A DNA stretch of 64,000 bases, taken from NCBI RefSeq assembly GCF_021390575.1, contig NZ_JAJEJQ010000002.1, positions 620,001-684,000 on the forward strand, read 5' to 3'. The position numbers were made by a program, and so were the translations under genes. Source of the DNA: Paraburkholderia adhaesiva (GTDB lineage: Bacteria; Pseudomonadota; Gammaproteobacteria; Burkholderiales; Burkholderiaceae). Numbering within the stretch: position 1 is the stretch's first letter; each line of letters starts with the position of its first letter. Positions 51,948 through 60,910 of the stretch are shown piece by piece. The notes under the pieces were generated by a model, which was not told the origin of the DNA, did not search any database, and saw only the letters and a program-made list of their open reading frames with translations.

Positions 51948-53141
51948 TTAGAGCAGGTCCCCTTGAGGGACGCGCACCGAGCCTTCCATCAGCACACGTG
52001 CGCTACGGCTCATGATGGCTTTCTTGACGACCCATTCACCGCCTTCTTCGCTCGCCTCGGCGCCGACGCGCAGCGTGCCCGACGGATGGCCGAAACGTAC
52101 CGCGCTGCGTTCGCCGCCGCCCGCCGCCAGATTGACGAGCGTGCCGGGAATCGCCGCCGCCGTGCCGATCGCCACGGCGGCCGTGCCCATCATGGCGTGG
52201 TGCAGCTTGCCCATCGACATCGCGCGCACGAGCAGGTCGGCGTCTTCGACGCCTACGCGCTTGCCACTCGACGCCGTGTAGGCCTGCGGCTTCGCGACGA
52301 ACGCGATTTTAGGCGTGTGCTGGCGCGTGGCGATCTCATCGAGCTGCTTGATGAGACCCATGCGCAGTGCACCGTAGGCGCGGATCGTCTCGAACTTCTT
52401 GAGCGCTGCGGCGTCGCTGTTGATCGCGTCCTGAAGCTCGGTGCCGGTGTAGCCGATTGCCTCGGCGTTCACGAAGATGGTCGGGATGCCCGCGTTGATC
52501 ATCGTCGCCTTGAGCGTGCCGACGCCCGGCACTTCGAGGTCGTCGACGAGATTGCCGGTGGGGAACATCGCGCCGCCTGCGCCTTCTTCTTCGGCCGCGG
52601 GGTCCATGAATTCGAGCTGCACTTCGGCGGCGGGGAAGGTCACGCCGTCGAGTTCGAAGTCGCCCGTTTCCTGCACCTGGCCGTTCGTGACGGGCACATG
52701 CGCGATGATGGTCTTGCCGATATTCGCCTGCCAGATGCGCACGACAGCGACGCCATTTTCAGGTACGCGGCCCGGGTCGACGAGGCCGTTGCTGATCGCA
52801 AACGGACCGACTGCCGCCGAGAGATTGCCGCAGTTGCCGCTCCAGTCGACGAATGCGCGGTCGATGGCGACCTGGCCGAACAGGTAGTCGACGTCGTGAT
52901 CGGGCCGGCTGCTTTTCGCGACGATCACCGTTTTGCTCGTGCTCGATGTCGCGCCGCCCATGCCATCGATCTGCTTGCCGTAGGGATCGGGGCTGCCGAT
53001 CACGCGCATGAGGAGCTTGTCGCGCGCGGCGCCGGGTTGCTGTGCCGCTGCAGGCAGGTCTTGCAGACGAAAGAACACGCCTTTGCTGGTGCCGCCACGC
53101 ATGTAGGTGGCGGGGATTTTGATCTGGGGCTGGTGTGCCAT
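51948..53141 (-). CDS. prpF: PrpF, 2-methylaconitate cis-trans isomerase
   Basis: Converts trans- to cis-2-methylaconitate after AcnD, completing the methylcitrate cycle. 397 residues. Seen: IPATYMRGGTSKGVFF at the N-terminus, with the conserved MRGGTSKG, then MGGATSSTSKTVIV, WSGNCGNLSAAVGPFAI and MGKLHHAMMGTAAVAIG. These match PrpF, a DapF-like fold using a Lys and a Cys. It is the last gene of the operon, following acnD after a 72-bp gap that contains a hairpin. Confidence 0.94.
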   Translation of the reverse strand: MAHQPQIKIPATYMRGGTSKGVFFRLQDLPAAAQQPGAARDKLLMRVIGSPDPYGKQIDGMGGATSSTSKTVIVAKSSRPDHDVDYLFGQVAIDRAFVDWSGNCGNLSAAVGPFAISNGLVDPGRVPENGVAVVRIWQANIGKTIIAHVPVTNGQVQETGDFELDGVTFPAAEVQLEFMDPAAEEEGAGGAMFPTGNLVDDLEVPGVGTLKATMINAGIPTIFVNAEAIGYTGTELQDAINSDAAALKKFETIRAYGALRMGLIKQLDEIATRQHTPKIAFVAKPQAYTASSGKRVGVEDADLLVRAMSMGKLHHAMMGTAAVAIGTAAAIPGTLVNLAAGGGERSAVRFGHPSGTLRVGAEASEEGGEWVVKKAIMSRSARVLMEGSVRVPQGDLL

Positions 53142-53161
53142 GTCGAGTCCTGAAATAGGAG

Positions 53162-53185
53162 GGGCGGTACGTTGCCGTACCGCCC
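53162..53185 (-). other. Perfect hairpin between acnD and prpF
   Basis: GGGCGGTACG, loop TTGC, CGTACCGCCC: 10-bp perfect stem in the 72-bp gap of the operon. No T-run follows, so it may tune mRNA stability or downstream expression rather than terminate. Confidence 0.6.
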
Positions 53186-53213
53186 GATCTTTCCGTCTAA
53201 GGCCAGAGCGCGC

Positions 53214-55811
53214 TTACGCGGCCGACTTCGACGATTCGAGGAAGTCCTGAGCGAAGCGTTGCAGCACGCCGCCCGCTTCGTAGATCGAGACTTCTTCCGC
53301 CGTGTCGAGGCGGCAGGTCACGGGGACTTCGACGCGTTCGCCGTTCTTGCGCTGAATCACAAGCGTGAGGTCGGCGCGCGGCGTGCGCTCGCCGGTGACG
53401 TCGAAGGTTTCCGTGCCGTCGATGCCAAGCGTCGTGCGGTTCGTGCCCGGCTTGAACTCCAGCGGCAGCACGCCCATGCCAATGAGGTTCGTGCGGTGAA
53501 TGCGCTCGAACCCTTCCGCGACGATGACTTCAACGCCCGCAAGACGCACACCCTTGGCCGCCCAGTCGCGCGACGAACCCTGACCGTAGTCCGCACCCGC
53601 GATGATGATGAGCGGCTGCTTGCGGTCCATGTAGGTTTCGATGGCTTCCCACATGCGCGTGACCTTGCCTTCCGGCTCGATGCGCGCAAGCGATCCCTTT
53701 TTCACGGCTCCGTCAACGACGGCCATCTCATTGATGAGCGTCGGGTTCGCAAAGGTCGCGCGCTGCGCCGTGAGGTGGTCGCCGCGGTGCGTCGCGTACG
53801 AGTTGAAGTCCTCTTCGGGCAGGCCCATCTTCGCGAGGTACTCGCCCGCCGCGCTGTTCAGCAGGATCGCGTTCGACGGCGAAAGGTGATCGGTCGTGAT
53901 GTTGTCGCCGAGCACGGCGAGCGGACGCAGGCCCTTGAGCGTGCGTTCGCCCGCGAGCGCGCCTTCCCAGTACGGCGGACGGCGGATATACGTGCTCTGT
54001 GCGCGCCAGTCGTAAAGCGGATCGGTTGTCTCGCCGTTCGAGGCAGTGGCCGCGAACATCGGCTCGTAGACCTTGCGGAACTGTTCAGGCTTCACGCTCT
54101 GCGCAACGATGGCGTCGATTTCCTCGTCGGTCGGCCAGAGGTCCTTCAGGTAGACGGGCTTGCCGTTCTGATCCGTGCCGAGCGAATCTTTTTCGATGTC
54201 GAAGCGGATCGTGCCCGCAATCGCATAGGCCACGACGAGCGGCGGCGACGCAAGGAACGCCTGCTTCGCATAGGGGTGAATGCGGCCGTCGAAGTTGCGG
54301 TTGCCCGAGAGCACGGCGGTCGCGTACAGATCGCGGTCGATGATCTCCTGCTGGATCTTAGGATCGAGCGCGCCCGACATGCCGTTACACGTCGTGCACG
54401 CAAACGCGACGATGCCAAAGCCGAGCTTCTCCAGATCGGGCAGCAGCTTCGCTTCTTCCAGGTAAAGTTCGACAGCCTTCGATCCCGGTGCGAGCGACGA
54501 CTTCACCCACGGCTTGCGCGTGAGGCCGCGCGCGTTCGCATTGCGTGCGAGCAGGGCTGCTGCGATCACGTTGCGCGGATTGCTCGTGTTCGTGCAGCTC
54601 GTGATGGCGGCGATGACGACCGCGCCGTCCGGCATCTGGCCCGGCACTTCTTCCCACTGGCCCGCGATGCCACGCTCGGCGAGCGCGGAAGTCGGCAGGC
54701 GCTTGTGCGGATTCGACGGACCGGCCATGTTGCGCACGACGCTCGACAGGTCGAACGTGAGCGTGCGCTCGTATTGCGCGTGCTTCAGCGTATCGGCCCA
54801 GAGGCCCGCGGTTTTCGCGTAGGTCTCGACGAGCTGGACCTGTTGCTCGTCGCGGCCCGTGAGGCGCAGATAGTCGAGCGTCTGGCCGTCGATGAAGAAC
54901 ATCGCCGCCGTCGCGCCGTATTCGGGCGCCATGTTCGAAATCGTTGCGCGGTCGCCGAGCGTGAGGCTCGACGCGCCCTCGCCACGAAACTCCAGATACG
55001 CGCCGACGACCTTTTCCTTACGCAGGAATTCGGTGAGCGCGAGCACGACGTCGGTAGCGGTGATGCCCGGCTGACGCTTGCCCGTCAGCTCCACGCCGAC
55101 GATATCAGGCAGCCGCATCCACGATGCGCGCCCAAGCATGACGTTCTCGGCTTCGAGACCGCCCACGCCGATGGCGATGACGCCAAGCGCGTCGACGTGC
55201 GGCGTGTGGCTGTCCGTGCCGACACAGGTATCGGGGTACGCGACACCGTCGGTGACACCGATCACGGGCGACATCTTCTCCAGATTGATCTGGTGCATGA
55301 TGCCGTTGCCGGGCGGAATCACGTCGACGTTCTTGAACGCCTTCTTCGTCCAGTTGATGAAGTCGAAGCGGTCTTCGTTACGACGGTCTTCGATCGCGCG
55401 GTTTTTCGCGAACGCGTCGGGATCGAAACCGCCGCATTCCACGGCGAGCGAGTGATCGACGATCAGTTGCACCGGCACGACCGGGTTCACTTTCGCCGGG
55501 TCGCCACCTTGATCGGCGATCGCGTCGCGCAGGCCCGCGAGGTCGACGAGCGCGGTTTGCCCGAGGATGTCGTGGCACACGACGCGCGCGGGGAACCACG
55601 GAAAGTCGAGGTCGCGGCGACGCTCGATCAGTTGCTTGAGCGAGGCGGTGAGGGTAGCCGGGTCGCAGCGGCGCACGAGGTTTTCGGCGAGCACGCGCGA
55701 GGTGTACGGCAACGTGTCATAGGCGCCGGGCTGGATGGCCTCAACGGCTTCGCGCGCGTCGAAGTAATCGAGCCGGGTGCCCGGAAGGGACTTGCGGTAG
55801 GCGGTGTTCAC
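53214..55811 (-). CDS. acnD: AcnD, Fe-S-dependent 2-methylcitrate dehydratase
   Basis: Aconitase-family enzyme that dehydrates 2-methylcitrate to 2-methylaconitate. 865 residues if translation begins at the GTG at 55811 (VNTAYRKSLPGTRLDYFD), the usual AcnD N-terminus; an ATG at 55859 would add 16 residues with no family match. Iron-sulfur ligands: SCTNTSNP and ACTTCNGMSG. Other aconitase blocks: GTDSHTPHVDALGV and YGQGSSRDWAAKG. It lies between prpC and prpF; a 19-bp-stem hairpin precedes it. Confidence 0.93.
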   Translation of the reverse strand: MNTAYRKSLPGTRLDYFDAREAVEAIQPGAYDTLPYTSRVLAENLVRRCDPATLTASLKQLIERRRDLDFPWFPARVVCHDILGQTALVDLAGLRDAIADQGGDPAKVNPVVPVQLIVDHSLAVECGGFDPDAFAKNRAIEDRRNEDRFDFINWTKKAFKNVDVIPPGNGIMHQINLEKMSPVIGVTDGVAYPDTCVGTDSHTPHVDALGVIAIGVGGLEAENVMLGRASWMRLPDIVGVELTGKRQPGITATDVVLALTEFLRKEKVVGAYLEFRGEGASSLTLGDRATISNMAPEYGATAAMFFIDGQTLDYLRLTGRDEQQVQLVETYAKTAGLWADTLKHAQYERTLTFDLSSVVRNMAGPSNPHKRLPTSALAERGIAGQWEEVPGQMPDGAVVIAAITSCTNTSNPRNVIAAALLARNANARGLTRKPWVKSSLAPGSKAVELYLEEAKLLPDLEKLGFGIVAFACTTCNGMSGALDPKIQQEIIDRDLYATAVLSGNRNFDGRIHPYAKQAFLASPPLVVAYAIAGTIRFDIEKDSLGTDQNGKPVYLKDLWPTDEEIDAIVAQSVKPEQFRKVYEPMFAATASNGETTDPLYDWRAQSTYIRRPPYWEGALAGERTLKGLRPLAVLGDNITTDHLSPSNAILLNSAAGEYLAKMGLPEEDFNSYATHRGDHLTAQRATFANPTLINEMAVVDGAVKKGSLARIEPEGKVTRMWEAIETYMDRKQPLIIIAGADYGQGSSRDWAAKGVRLAGVEVIVAEGFERIHRTNLIGMGVLPLEFKPGTNRTTLGIDGTETFDVTGERTPRADLTLVIQRKNGERVEVPVTCRLDTAEEVSIYEAGGVLQRFAQDFLESSKSAA

Positions 55812-55882
55812 GGCTTGGGGGACGAATGGAGTGTGGATCGGGGGACGCGATGGCGCCACTTTACGCCGCTTTGCATGCGGCT

Positions 55883-55924
55883 CCCACCTGGCCGGACGGC
55901 TAACGAGCCGTCCGGCCAGGTGGG
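55883..55924 (-). other. Very strong perfect hairpin between prpC and acnD
   Basis: CCCACCTGGCCGGACGGCT (55883-55901), loop AACG, and its exact complement (55906-55924) make a 19-bp perfect stem with a tetraloop, in a 148-bp gap. No poly-T follows on the transcript strand. Confidence 0.75.
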
Positions 55925-55959
55925 GATCAGTACTGAACTAGCGCTTGCTTAGCACTTGC

Positions 55960-57126
55960 TTATCGCTTGCCAATAGGCACGAACTTCAGATTGTCCGGTC
56001 CGGTGTAATTGGCGCTCGGGCGGATGATCTTGTTGTCGACGCGCTGCTCGATGATGTGCGCGCTCCAGCCCGCTGTACGCGCGATCACGAAGAGCGGCGT
56101 GAACATCGCGGTGGGAACGCCCATCATGTGATACGACACGGCGCTGAACCAGTCGAGGTTCGGGAACATCTTCTTGATGTCCCACATAACCGTTTCGAGG
56201 CGCTCGGCGATGTCGAACAGCTTCAGATTCGACTGCTCTTTCGAGAGCTTGCGCGCGACTTCCTTGATGACCTTGTTGCGCGGATCCGAGATCGTATAGA
56301 CCGGATGGCCGAAGCCAATCACGACTTCCTTCGCTTCCACGCGGCGGCGGATATCGGCTTCCGCTTCGTCCGGATTGCCGTAGCGCGACTGGATGTCAAA
56401 CGCGACTTCGTTCGCGCCGCCGTGCTTCGGACCACGCAGTGCGCCGATCGCGCCGGTGATCGCCGAATAGATATCCGAGCCCGTGCCCGCGATCACGCGT
56501 CCCGTGAACGTCGAGGCGTTGAACTCGTGCTCGGCGTACAGGTTCAACGAGACGTGCATCGCGTCAACCCACGACTTCGACGGCTCGCGGCCATGCAGCA
56601 GGTGCAGGAAGTGGCCGCCGATCGAATCGTCGTCGGTTTCGACTTCGATGCGCTTGCCGTTGTGCGAATAGTGGTACCAGTACAGCAGCATCGAGCCGAG
56701 CGATGCCATCAGGCGGTCGGCGATATCGCGTGCGCCCGGCAGGTTGTGGTCGTCCTTCTCCGGCAGCACGGTGCCGAGCACCGACACGCCGGTGCGCATC
56801 ACGTCCATCGGATGCGCCGAGGCCGGCACCCATTCGAGCGCTGCCTTCACGTTGGCGGGCAGGCCGCGCAGTGCCTTGAGCTTCGTCTTGTAGCCGGCGA
56901 GTTCGGCCGTGTTCGGCAGCTTGCCGTGCACGAGCAGGTATGCGACTTCTTCGAATTCGCACGCGGTGGCGAGATCGAGAATGTCGTAGCCGCGGTAGTG
57001 CAGGTCATTGCCGGTGCGGCCCACGGTGCACAGCGCCGTGTTGCCCGCCGTCACGCCCGACAGGGCAACCGACTTCTTCGGCTTGAAAGCGCCCGCTGCG
57101 GGTACGCTCTTGTCTGCTTCGCTCAT
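55960..57126 (-). CDS. prpC: PrpC, 2-methylcitrate synthase
   Basis: Condenses propionyl-CoA with oxaloacetate to 2-methylcitrate. 388 residues, the family length. Citrate-synthase landmarks: SVALSGVTAGNTALCTVGRTGNDLHYRGYDI at the start (split in reading), GALRGPKHGGANEVAF with the active-site His, GFGHPVYTISDPR and FIDAVSYHMMG-like DWFSAVSYHMMGVP. Operon position between prpB (35-bp gap) and acnD fits PrpC rather than GltA. Confidence 0.95.
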   Translation of the reverse strand: MSEADKSVPAAGAFKPKKSVALSGVTAGNTALCTVGRTGNDLHYRGYDILDLATACEFEEVAYLLVHGKLPNTAELAGYKTKLKALRGLPANVKAALEWVPASAHPMDVMRTGVSVLGTVLPEKDDHNLPGARDIADRLMASLGSMLLYWYHYSHNGKRIEVETDDDSIGGHFLHLLHGREPSKSWVDAMHVSLNLYAEHEFNASTFTGRVIAGTGSDIYSAITGAIGALRGPKHGGANEVAFDIQSRYGNPDEAEADIRRRVEAKEVVIGFGHPVYTISDPRNKVIKEVARKLSKEQSNLKLFDIAERLETVMWDIKKMFPNLDWFSAVSYHMMGVPTAMFTPLFVIARTAGWSAHIIEQRVDNKIIRPSANYTGPDNLKFVPIGKR

Positions 57127-57161
57127 GGTGTCTTCCTTCGTGTCTCTTGAATGGGCCAGAT

Positions 57162-58052
57162 TTATTTCTTCGCGGCAAAAAGCGCGTCGAGCTTGTCTTC
57201 GTAGGCGTGATAGCCGAGGTACTTGTAGAGGTCGTCACGCGATTGCATCGTCGAAACGGCCGCCTTTTGCGTGCCGTCGCGGCGCACGGTTTCGTAGAAG
57301 TTCAGCGCCGCCGCGTTCATCGCGCGATACGCGCCGCAGCAATAGAGGACGATGTCCACGTCCGCGCTTTGCATTTCGTCGAGGGTGTAAAGCGGGGTCG
57401 AGCCGAACTCGGTCAGATTCGCGAGGATCGGCACCTTCACCGCGGCCTTGAAGCGGCGGTAGTCGTCGAGGGTCTTCATCGCCTCGGGGAAGACCATATC
57501 CGCGCCCGCTTCGACGTAGGCCACTGCGCGCTCGATGGCCGAATCGATGCCTTCCGCCGCTGCGGCGTCCGTGCGCGCCATGATCACGAACTGGTCATCG
57601 GTGCGTGCATCGACGGCGGCTTTCACGCGGTCCACCATTTCGTCGATCGCGACGACTTCCTTGTTCGGGCGATGGCCGCAGCGTTTCTGGCCGACCTGGT
57701 CTTCGAGGTGCACGGCTGCGACGCCTGCCTTGATGAACGACTTGATCGTGCGCGCGATGTTGAATGCGCCGCCCCAGCCGGTGTCGATGTCCACCATCAA
57801 CGGGATGTCGACGGCGTCGGTGATGCGGCGCGCGTCGGTGAGCACATCGTCCATCGTGCTGATACCGAGGTCGGGCACGCCGAGCGAGTTGGCGGCTACA
57901 CCGCCACCCGAAAGGTAGAGGGCCTTGAAGCCGGTGGCTTGTGCGAGCTTGGCGGCATACGCGGTGATCGCGCCGACCACCTGAAGCGGTTGTTCTGCAG
58001 CTACTGCGGCACGAAATTTCGCGCCTGCGCTGGCGGGGGTTCTGTTGGTCAT
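57162..58052 (-). CDS. prpB: PrpB, 2-methylisocitrate lyase
   Basis: Cleaves 2-methylisocitrate to pyruvate and succinate, the last step of the cycle. 296 residues from the ATG at 58052, which has a GGAG site; an open extension to 58115 would run through the sigma-54 promoter. The ICL/PEPM-family signature KRCGHRPNKEVV with catalytic Cys is present, with SGGGVAANSLGVPDLG and DTGWGGAFNIARTI for Mg binding. First gene of the operon. Confidence 0.95.
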   Translation of the reverse strand: MTNRTPASAGAKFRAAVAAEQPLQVVGAITAYAAKLAQATGFKALYLSGGGVAANSLGVPDLGISTMDDVLTDARRITDAVDIPLMVDIDTGWGGAFNIARTIKSFIKAGVAAVHLEDQVGQKRCGHRPNKEVVAIDEMVDRVKAAVDARTDDQFVIMARTDAAAAEGIDSAIERAVAYVEAGADMVFPEAMKTLDDYRRFKAAVKVPILANLTEFGSTPLYTLDEMQSADVDIVLYCCGAYRAMNAAALNFYETVRRDGTQKAAVSTMQSRDDLYKYLGYHAYEDKLDALFAAKK

Positions 58053-58085
58053 TTGTACGTCTCCGGGAAAATCGCGCTCCGGTAT

Positions 58086-58101
58086 TGCAGATACCGTGCC
58101 A
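58086..58101 (-). promoter_or_regulatory. Sigma-54 promoter of prpB
   Basis: Read leftward: TGGCACGGTATCTGCA, with GG and GC 12 bases apart, as in the -24/-12 consensus TGGCAC-N5-TTGC. It lies about 35 bp before the prpB start and is partner to the sigma-54-dependent PrpR. Confidence 0.75.
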
Positions 58102-58186
58102 GCGCGGAATGGCACGGGTAACCTGTTGATTTTGCGCCGGATTCGTCGGGGCGTATCCGGCGGTGGTATTTCTGCGGTGAAATGGT

Positions 58187-58204
58187 GATTTCAAATTTGA
58201 AATC
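58187..58204. promoter_or_regulatory. Perfect 18-bp palindrome, probable PrpR binding site
   Basis: GATTTCAAATTTGAAATC reads the same on both strands. It sits about 90-120 bp upstream of the prpB -24 element, the distance of an enhancer for a sigma-54 activator, and 44 bp ahead of the prpR start, so it could also be used for autoregulation. Confidence 0.65.
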
Positions 58205-58247
58205 GTCGAGCGATAATGAACCTCCCGTTTTGCCGCATCTGACAGCC

Positions 58248-60251
58248 ATGAATCGCTTTCCGGCCCCATCCCAGTTTCGACCGCGCGTCTGGGCAATGGG
58301 CATCAGCCGCCTGCGCGACCTGTTCCGTGACATTGCCCGCGAATACGACGATCTCGCCGACGTGCGCGTCGTTGCGCGCGGCTTCGAAGAAGCGGCCGCC
58401 GAGATTGCTGCCGCGGCGCCTGGCCAGCGGCCCGACGTCGTTGTCGCGGCGGGCTCGAACGGGACGTATCTGAAGACGCGCGTCGACGTGCCTGTCGTGC
58501 TCCTGCAGCCGACCGGCTTCGATGTGATGCAGGCGCTCGCCCGCGCGCGCCGGGAGGCCGATCTCGTGGCGCTCGTCACCTACGGCGAGACACCCGTTGA
58601 AGCGCGTCGCTTCGCGAGCGCGTTCGGGCTCGACGTGGTGTTCGCGTCGTACCGCACCGTTGAAGACGCCCAGGCCTGCGTGCTCGACCTGCGCGATCGT
58701 GGCGTCGGTGCGGTGGTGGGGCCCGGTCTCGTGAACGATCTCGCGGCGCAGCACGGTCTCGTGCCGTTCTTCGTCTATTCGCGCCTTTCGGTGCGCGCAG
58801 CCTTCGACAATGCGCTCGAAGTCGTGCAGGCCACGTGGCGCGAGACCCAGCGGCGTCAGCGGCTCGACAGCGTGCTGCAGCATTTGCGCGACGGCGTCGT
58901 CGCGCTCGATGCGCAGGGCCGCGTTGAGGCGATCAACCAGCGGCTCGCGGCTGTGCTCGACATCGATCCCGCGGCGGCAGCGGGCCAGTCGCTCGCCGAC
59001 CTCGCGCCAGATATGGCCTTTACGTTGCCCGAAGCCGACGGCGAATCGCTCGAAACCGTGCGCGGCGTGAGCTACGTCGTGCATCGCGGGCCGCTCGTCG
59101 ACAACGGCGTGACGACCGGCGCCGTGCTGACGTTCCAGGAGTCGCGGGCCGTCGAGCGGCTCGACCGCACATTGCGAACGCGCCAGCGCGCGCCGCAGTT
59201 CGTGGCGCGTTATGCCATCGACGACCTGAGCGGCGCGACAGCGGGCATTGCCCGCGTGCGGCAGTTGGCGAAGCGCTATGCGAAGTCGGACGCGACGGTG
59301 CTGATTCGCGGCGAGAGCGGTACCGGGAAGGAGATGGTCGCGCAAGGCATCCATCGCGAGAGCGCACGGCGCGATTTCCCGTTCGTCGCGATCAATTGCG
59401 GCGCGTTTCCGGAAACGCTGCTCGAAAGCGAACTATTCGGCTACGAGGAGGGCGCATTTACGGGCGCGCGGCGTGGCGGCAAGGTGGGGCTCATCGAGGC
59501 CGCGCATCGCGGCACGCTCTTTCTCGACGAGATCGGCGAGATGCCGCTGCCGCTGCAAAGCCGCCTGCTGCGCGTGCTGCAGGAGCGTGAAGTGGTGCGG
59601 CTCGGCGCGACGGAGCCGACGCGCGTCGATGTGCGTGTGGTCGCGGCCACGCACCGCTCGCTCGGCGGGCAAATCGAGACCGGCGAGTTCCGCGCCGATC
59701 TTTACTACCGGCTGAATATTCTCAACCTTGTGATTCCACCGTTGCGCGAACGCGGCGCCGACGTCGTGCCGCTCGCGGGTGAATTGCTGCTGCAATCCGC
59801 GCGCCGCGAGCCGCGCGTGGCGTTGCGCGTGCGCACGGGCGATGCGGCTGCGCACGTGCTCGCGCCGGTGGGCGGCTTGCTCGCGCACTACGACTGGCCG
59901 GGCAACGTGCGCGAACTGCAGAACGTGGTGGAGCGGATCGTGGTTGAGCTGGCCGACACGGAAGACGACGCGCTGACGCCCGACGTGCTGCGCGCGATAG
60001 CGCCTGAAATCTTCGAATCGCGCGCGGCCGGCGATGCGGCGTTGACGCTGCGCGAGCGCAGCTTGAGCGTGGAAGCGGATGAGATCCGCGCGGCGCTGGA
60101 AGCCTGCGATGGCGATCGCGATCGCGTGTGCGCGCTGCTCGGTATCAGCAAGACGACGCTGTGGCGGCGTCTCTCCGCCGCGCGCGAGGTTAATGGCACG
60201 GCGGGCACGGCGGTGTCGGCCGTTCCGGCGAGGCGCAAGCGGACCGCGTGA
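58248..60251 (+). CDS. prpR: PrpR, sigma-54-dependent activator of the methylcitrate operon
   Basis: A 667-residue regulator from the ATG at 58248; an open extension to 58182 would cover the palindrome. The N-terminal PrpR_N sensor (residues 1-200, binding 2-methylcitrate in homologues) leads to a PAS-like segment (VLQHLRDGVVALDAQGRVEAINQRL). The AAA+ domain has Walker A GESGTGKE, the sigma-54 contact loop GAFTGA and GTLFLDEIGEMPL. The Fis-type HTH is LLGISKTTLWRRL near the C-terminus. It is divergent from prpB and activates that operon. Confidence 0.94.
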   Translation: MNRFPAPSQFRPRVWAMGISRLRDLFRDIAREYDDLADVRVVARGFEEAAAEIAAAAPGQRPDVVVAAGSNGTYLKTRVDVPVVLLQPTGFDVMQALARARREADLVALVTYGETPVEARRFASAFGLDVVFASYRTVEDAQACVLDLRDRGVGAVVGPGLVNDLAAQHGLVPFFVYSRLSVRAAFDNALEVVQATWRETQRRQRLDSVLQHLRDGVVALDAQGRVEAINQRLAAVLDIDPAAAAGQSLADLAPDMAFTLPEADGESLETVRGVSYVVHRGPLVDNGVTTGAVLTFQESRAVERLDRTLRTRQRAPQFVARYAIDDLSGATAGIARVRQLAKRYAKSDATVLIRGESGTGKEMVAQGIHRESARRDFPFVAINCGAFPETLLESELFGYEEGAFTGARRGGKVGLIEAAHRGTLFLDEIGEMPLPLQSRLLRVLQEREVVRLGATEPTRVDVRVVAATHRSLGGQIETGEFRADLYYRLNILNLVIPPLRERGADVVPLAGELLLQSARREPRVALRVRTGDAAAHVLAPVGGLLAHYDWPGNVRELQNVVERIVVELADTEDDALTPDVLRAIAPEIFESRAAGDAALTLRERSLSVEADEIRAALEACDGDRDRVCALLGISKTTLWRRLSAAREVNGTAGTAVSAVPARRKRTA

Positions 60252-60274
60252 AGCGGTCGGGCGGACCGGCTGCG

Positions 60275-60670
60275 TCAGGCGTCCTGCGCGCCGCGCAGTA
60301 GCGGCACGATCTGTCCGTGCAACTGCAGCACATGAGGGCTCGCCTGAAGCAGCGCCTGATAGTGCTCGAAGAACTCCGCTGACTCCTCGCCTGAGAACAG
60401 TGCGCGCACCGCTTGGGCGGCGGCGATGCGGTCGTCGGCCGTTGAGTCCTTCGCGTCGAGCGACTCGTCGATATTCGTGATCACGGTCGAAAGCGGCGCG
60501 ATCCAGCGAAAACCCGATCCATTGATCAGCACCTGCAGGAACGCCGCGGGCGTCACCGGGCCGAACTCGCGCTCGTAGAGGGCGCGCTCGTGATCGAGGA
60601 TCGCCTTGTGCACCGTGAGGAGCGGCTTGCGGACATCGTTGAGGAACTGAATCGCGCGTTGCTCGTTCAT
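60275..60670 (-). CDS. Conserved hypothetical protein, 131 residues
   Basis: A soluble, mainly helical protein of unknown function. Seen: AIQFLNDVRKPLLTVHKAILDHERALYEREFGPVTPAAFLQVLING, then FRWIAPLSTVITNIDESL and a helical C-terminus. No catalytic motif or membrane segment. The composition and codon use look like a real gene, and CACAAGATG-like context offers a GGAG site. I believe similar proteins occur in Burkholderia relatives but cannot place it in a named family. It converges with prpR (24-bp gap). Confidence 0.7.
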   Translation of the reverse strand: MNEQRAIQFLNDVRKPLLTVHKAILDHERALYEREFGPVTPAAFLQVLINGSGFRWIAPLSTVITNIDESLDAKDSTADDRIAAAQAVRALFSGEESAEFFEHYQALLQASPHVLQLHGQIVPLLRGAQDA

Positions 60671-60910
60671 CTTGTGGCTCCTTCGCTGGGGACATTGGGC
60701 TGTGCGGAGGATGGTAACGCAATGGCCGCGCGCCCGTGCAAGCCGTGCGGGACAGGGCGGACGGCGTTCTGCGCACGCTCGGGGGCGGCGCTACACTCGA
60801 CCGGTTATCGAGGGATGGGCGTGCGGGCAGTCGCGCGATGCGTTCGTATGTCTTGCGCATCGCGAAGCCGCGCGGGGAGACGCAGACAGCATGTTGACCG
60901 GGCTCGCACG

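Noticed and set aside
53172..55952. A 926-codon open frame on the plus strand, antisense to acnD
   Set aside because: Arg/Asp-rich low-information composition, no family motifs, and it mirrors the acnD codons; a GC-rich third-position shadow. The same applies to long plus-strand frames at 1494-2537, 16156-17418, 18556-20124, 43116-44588 and 55945-57150.
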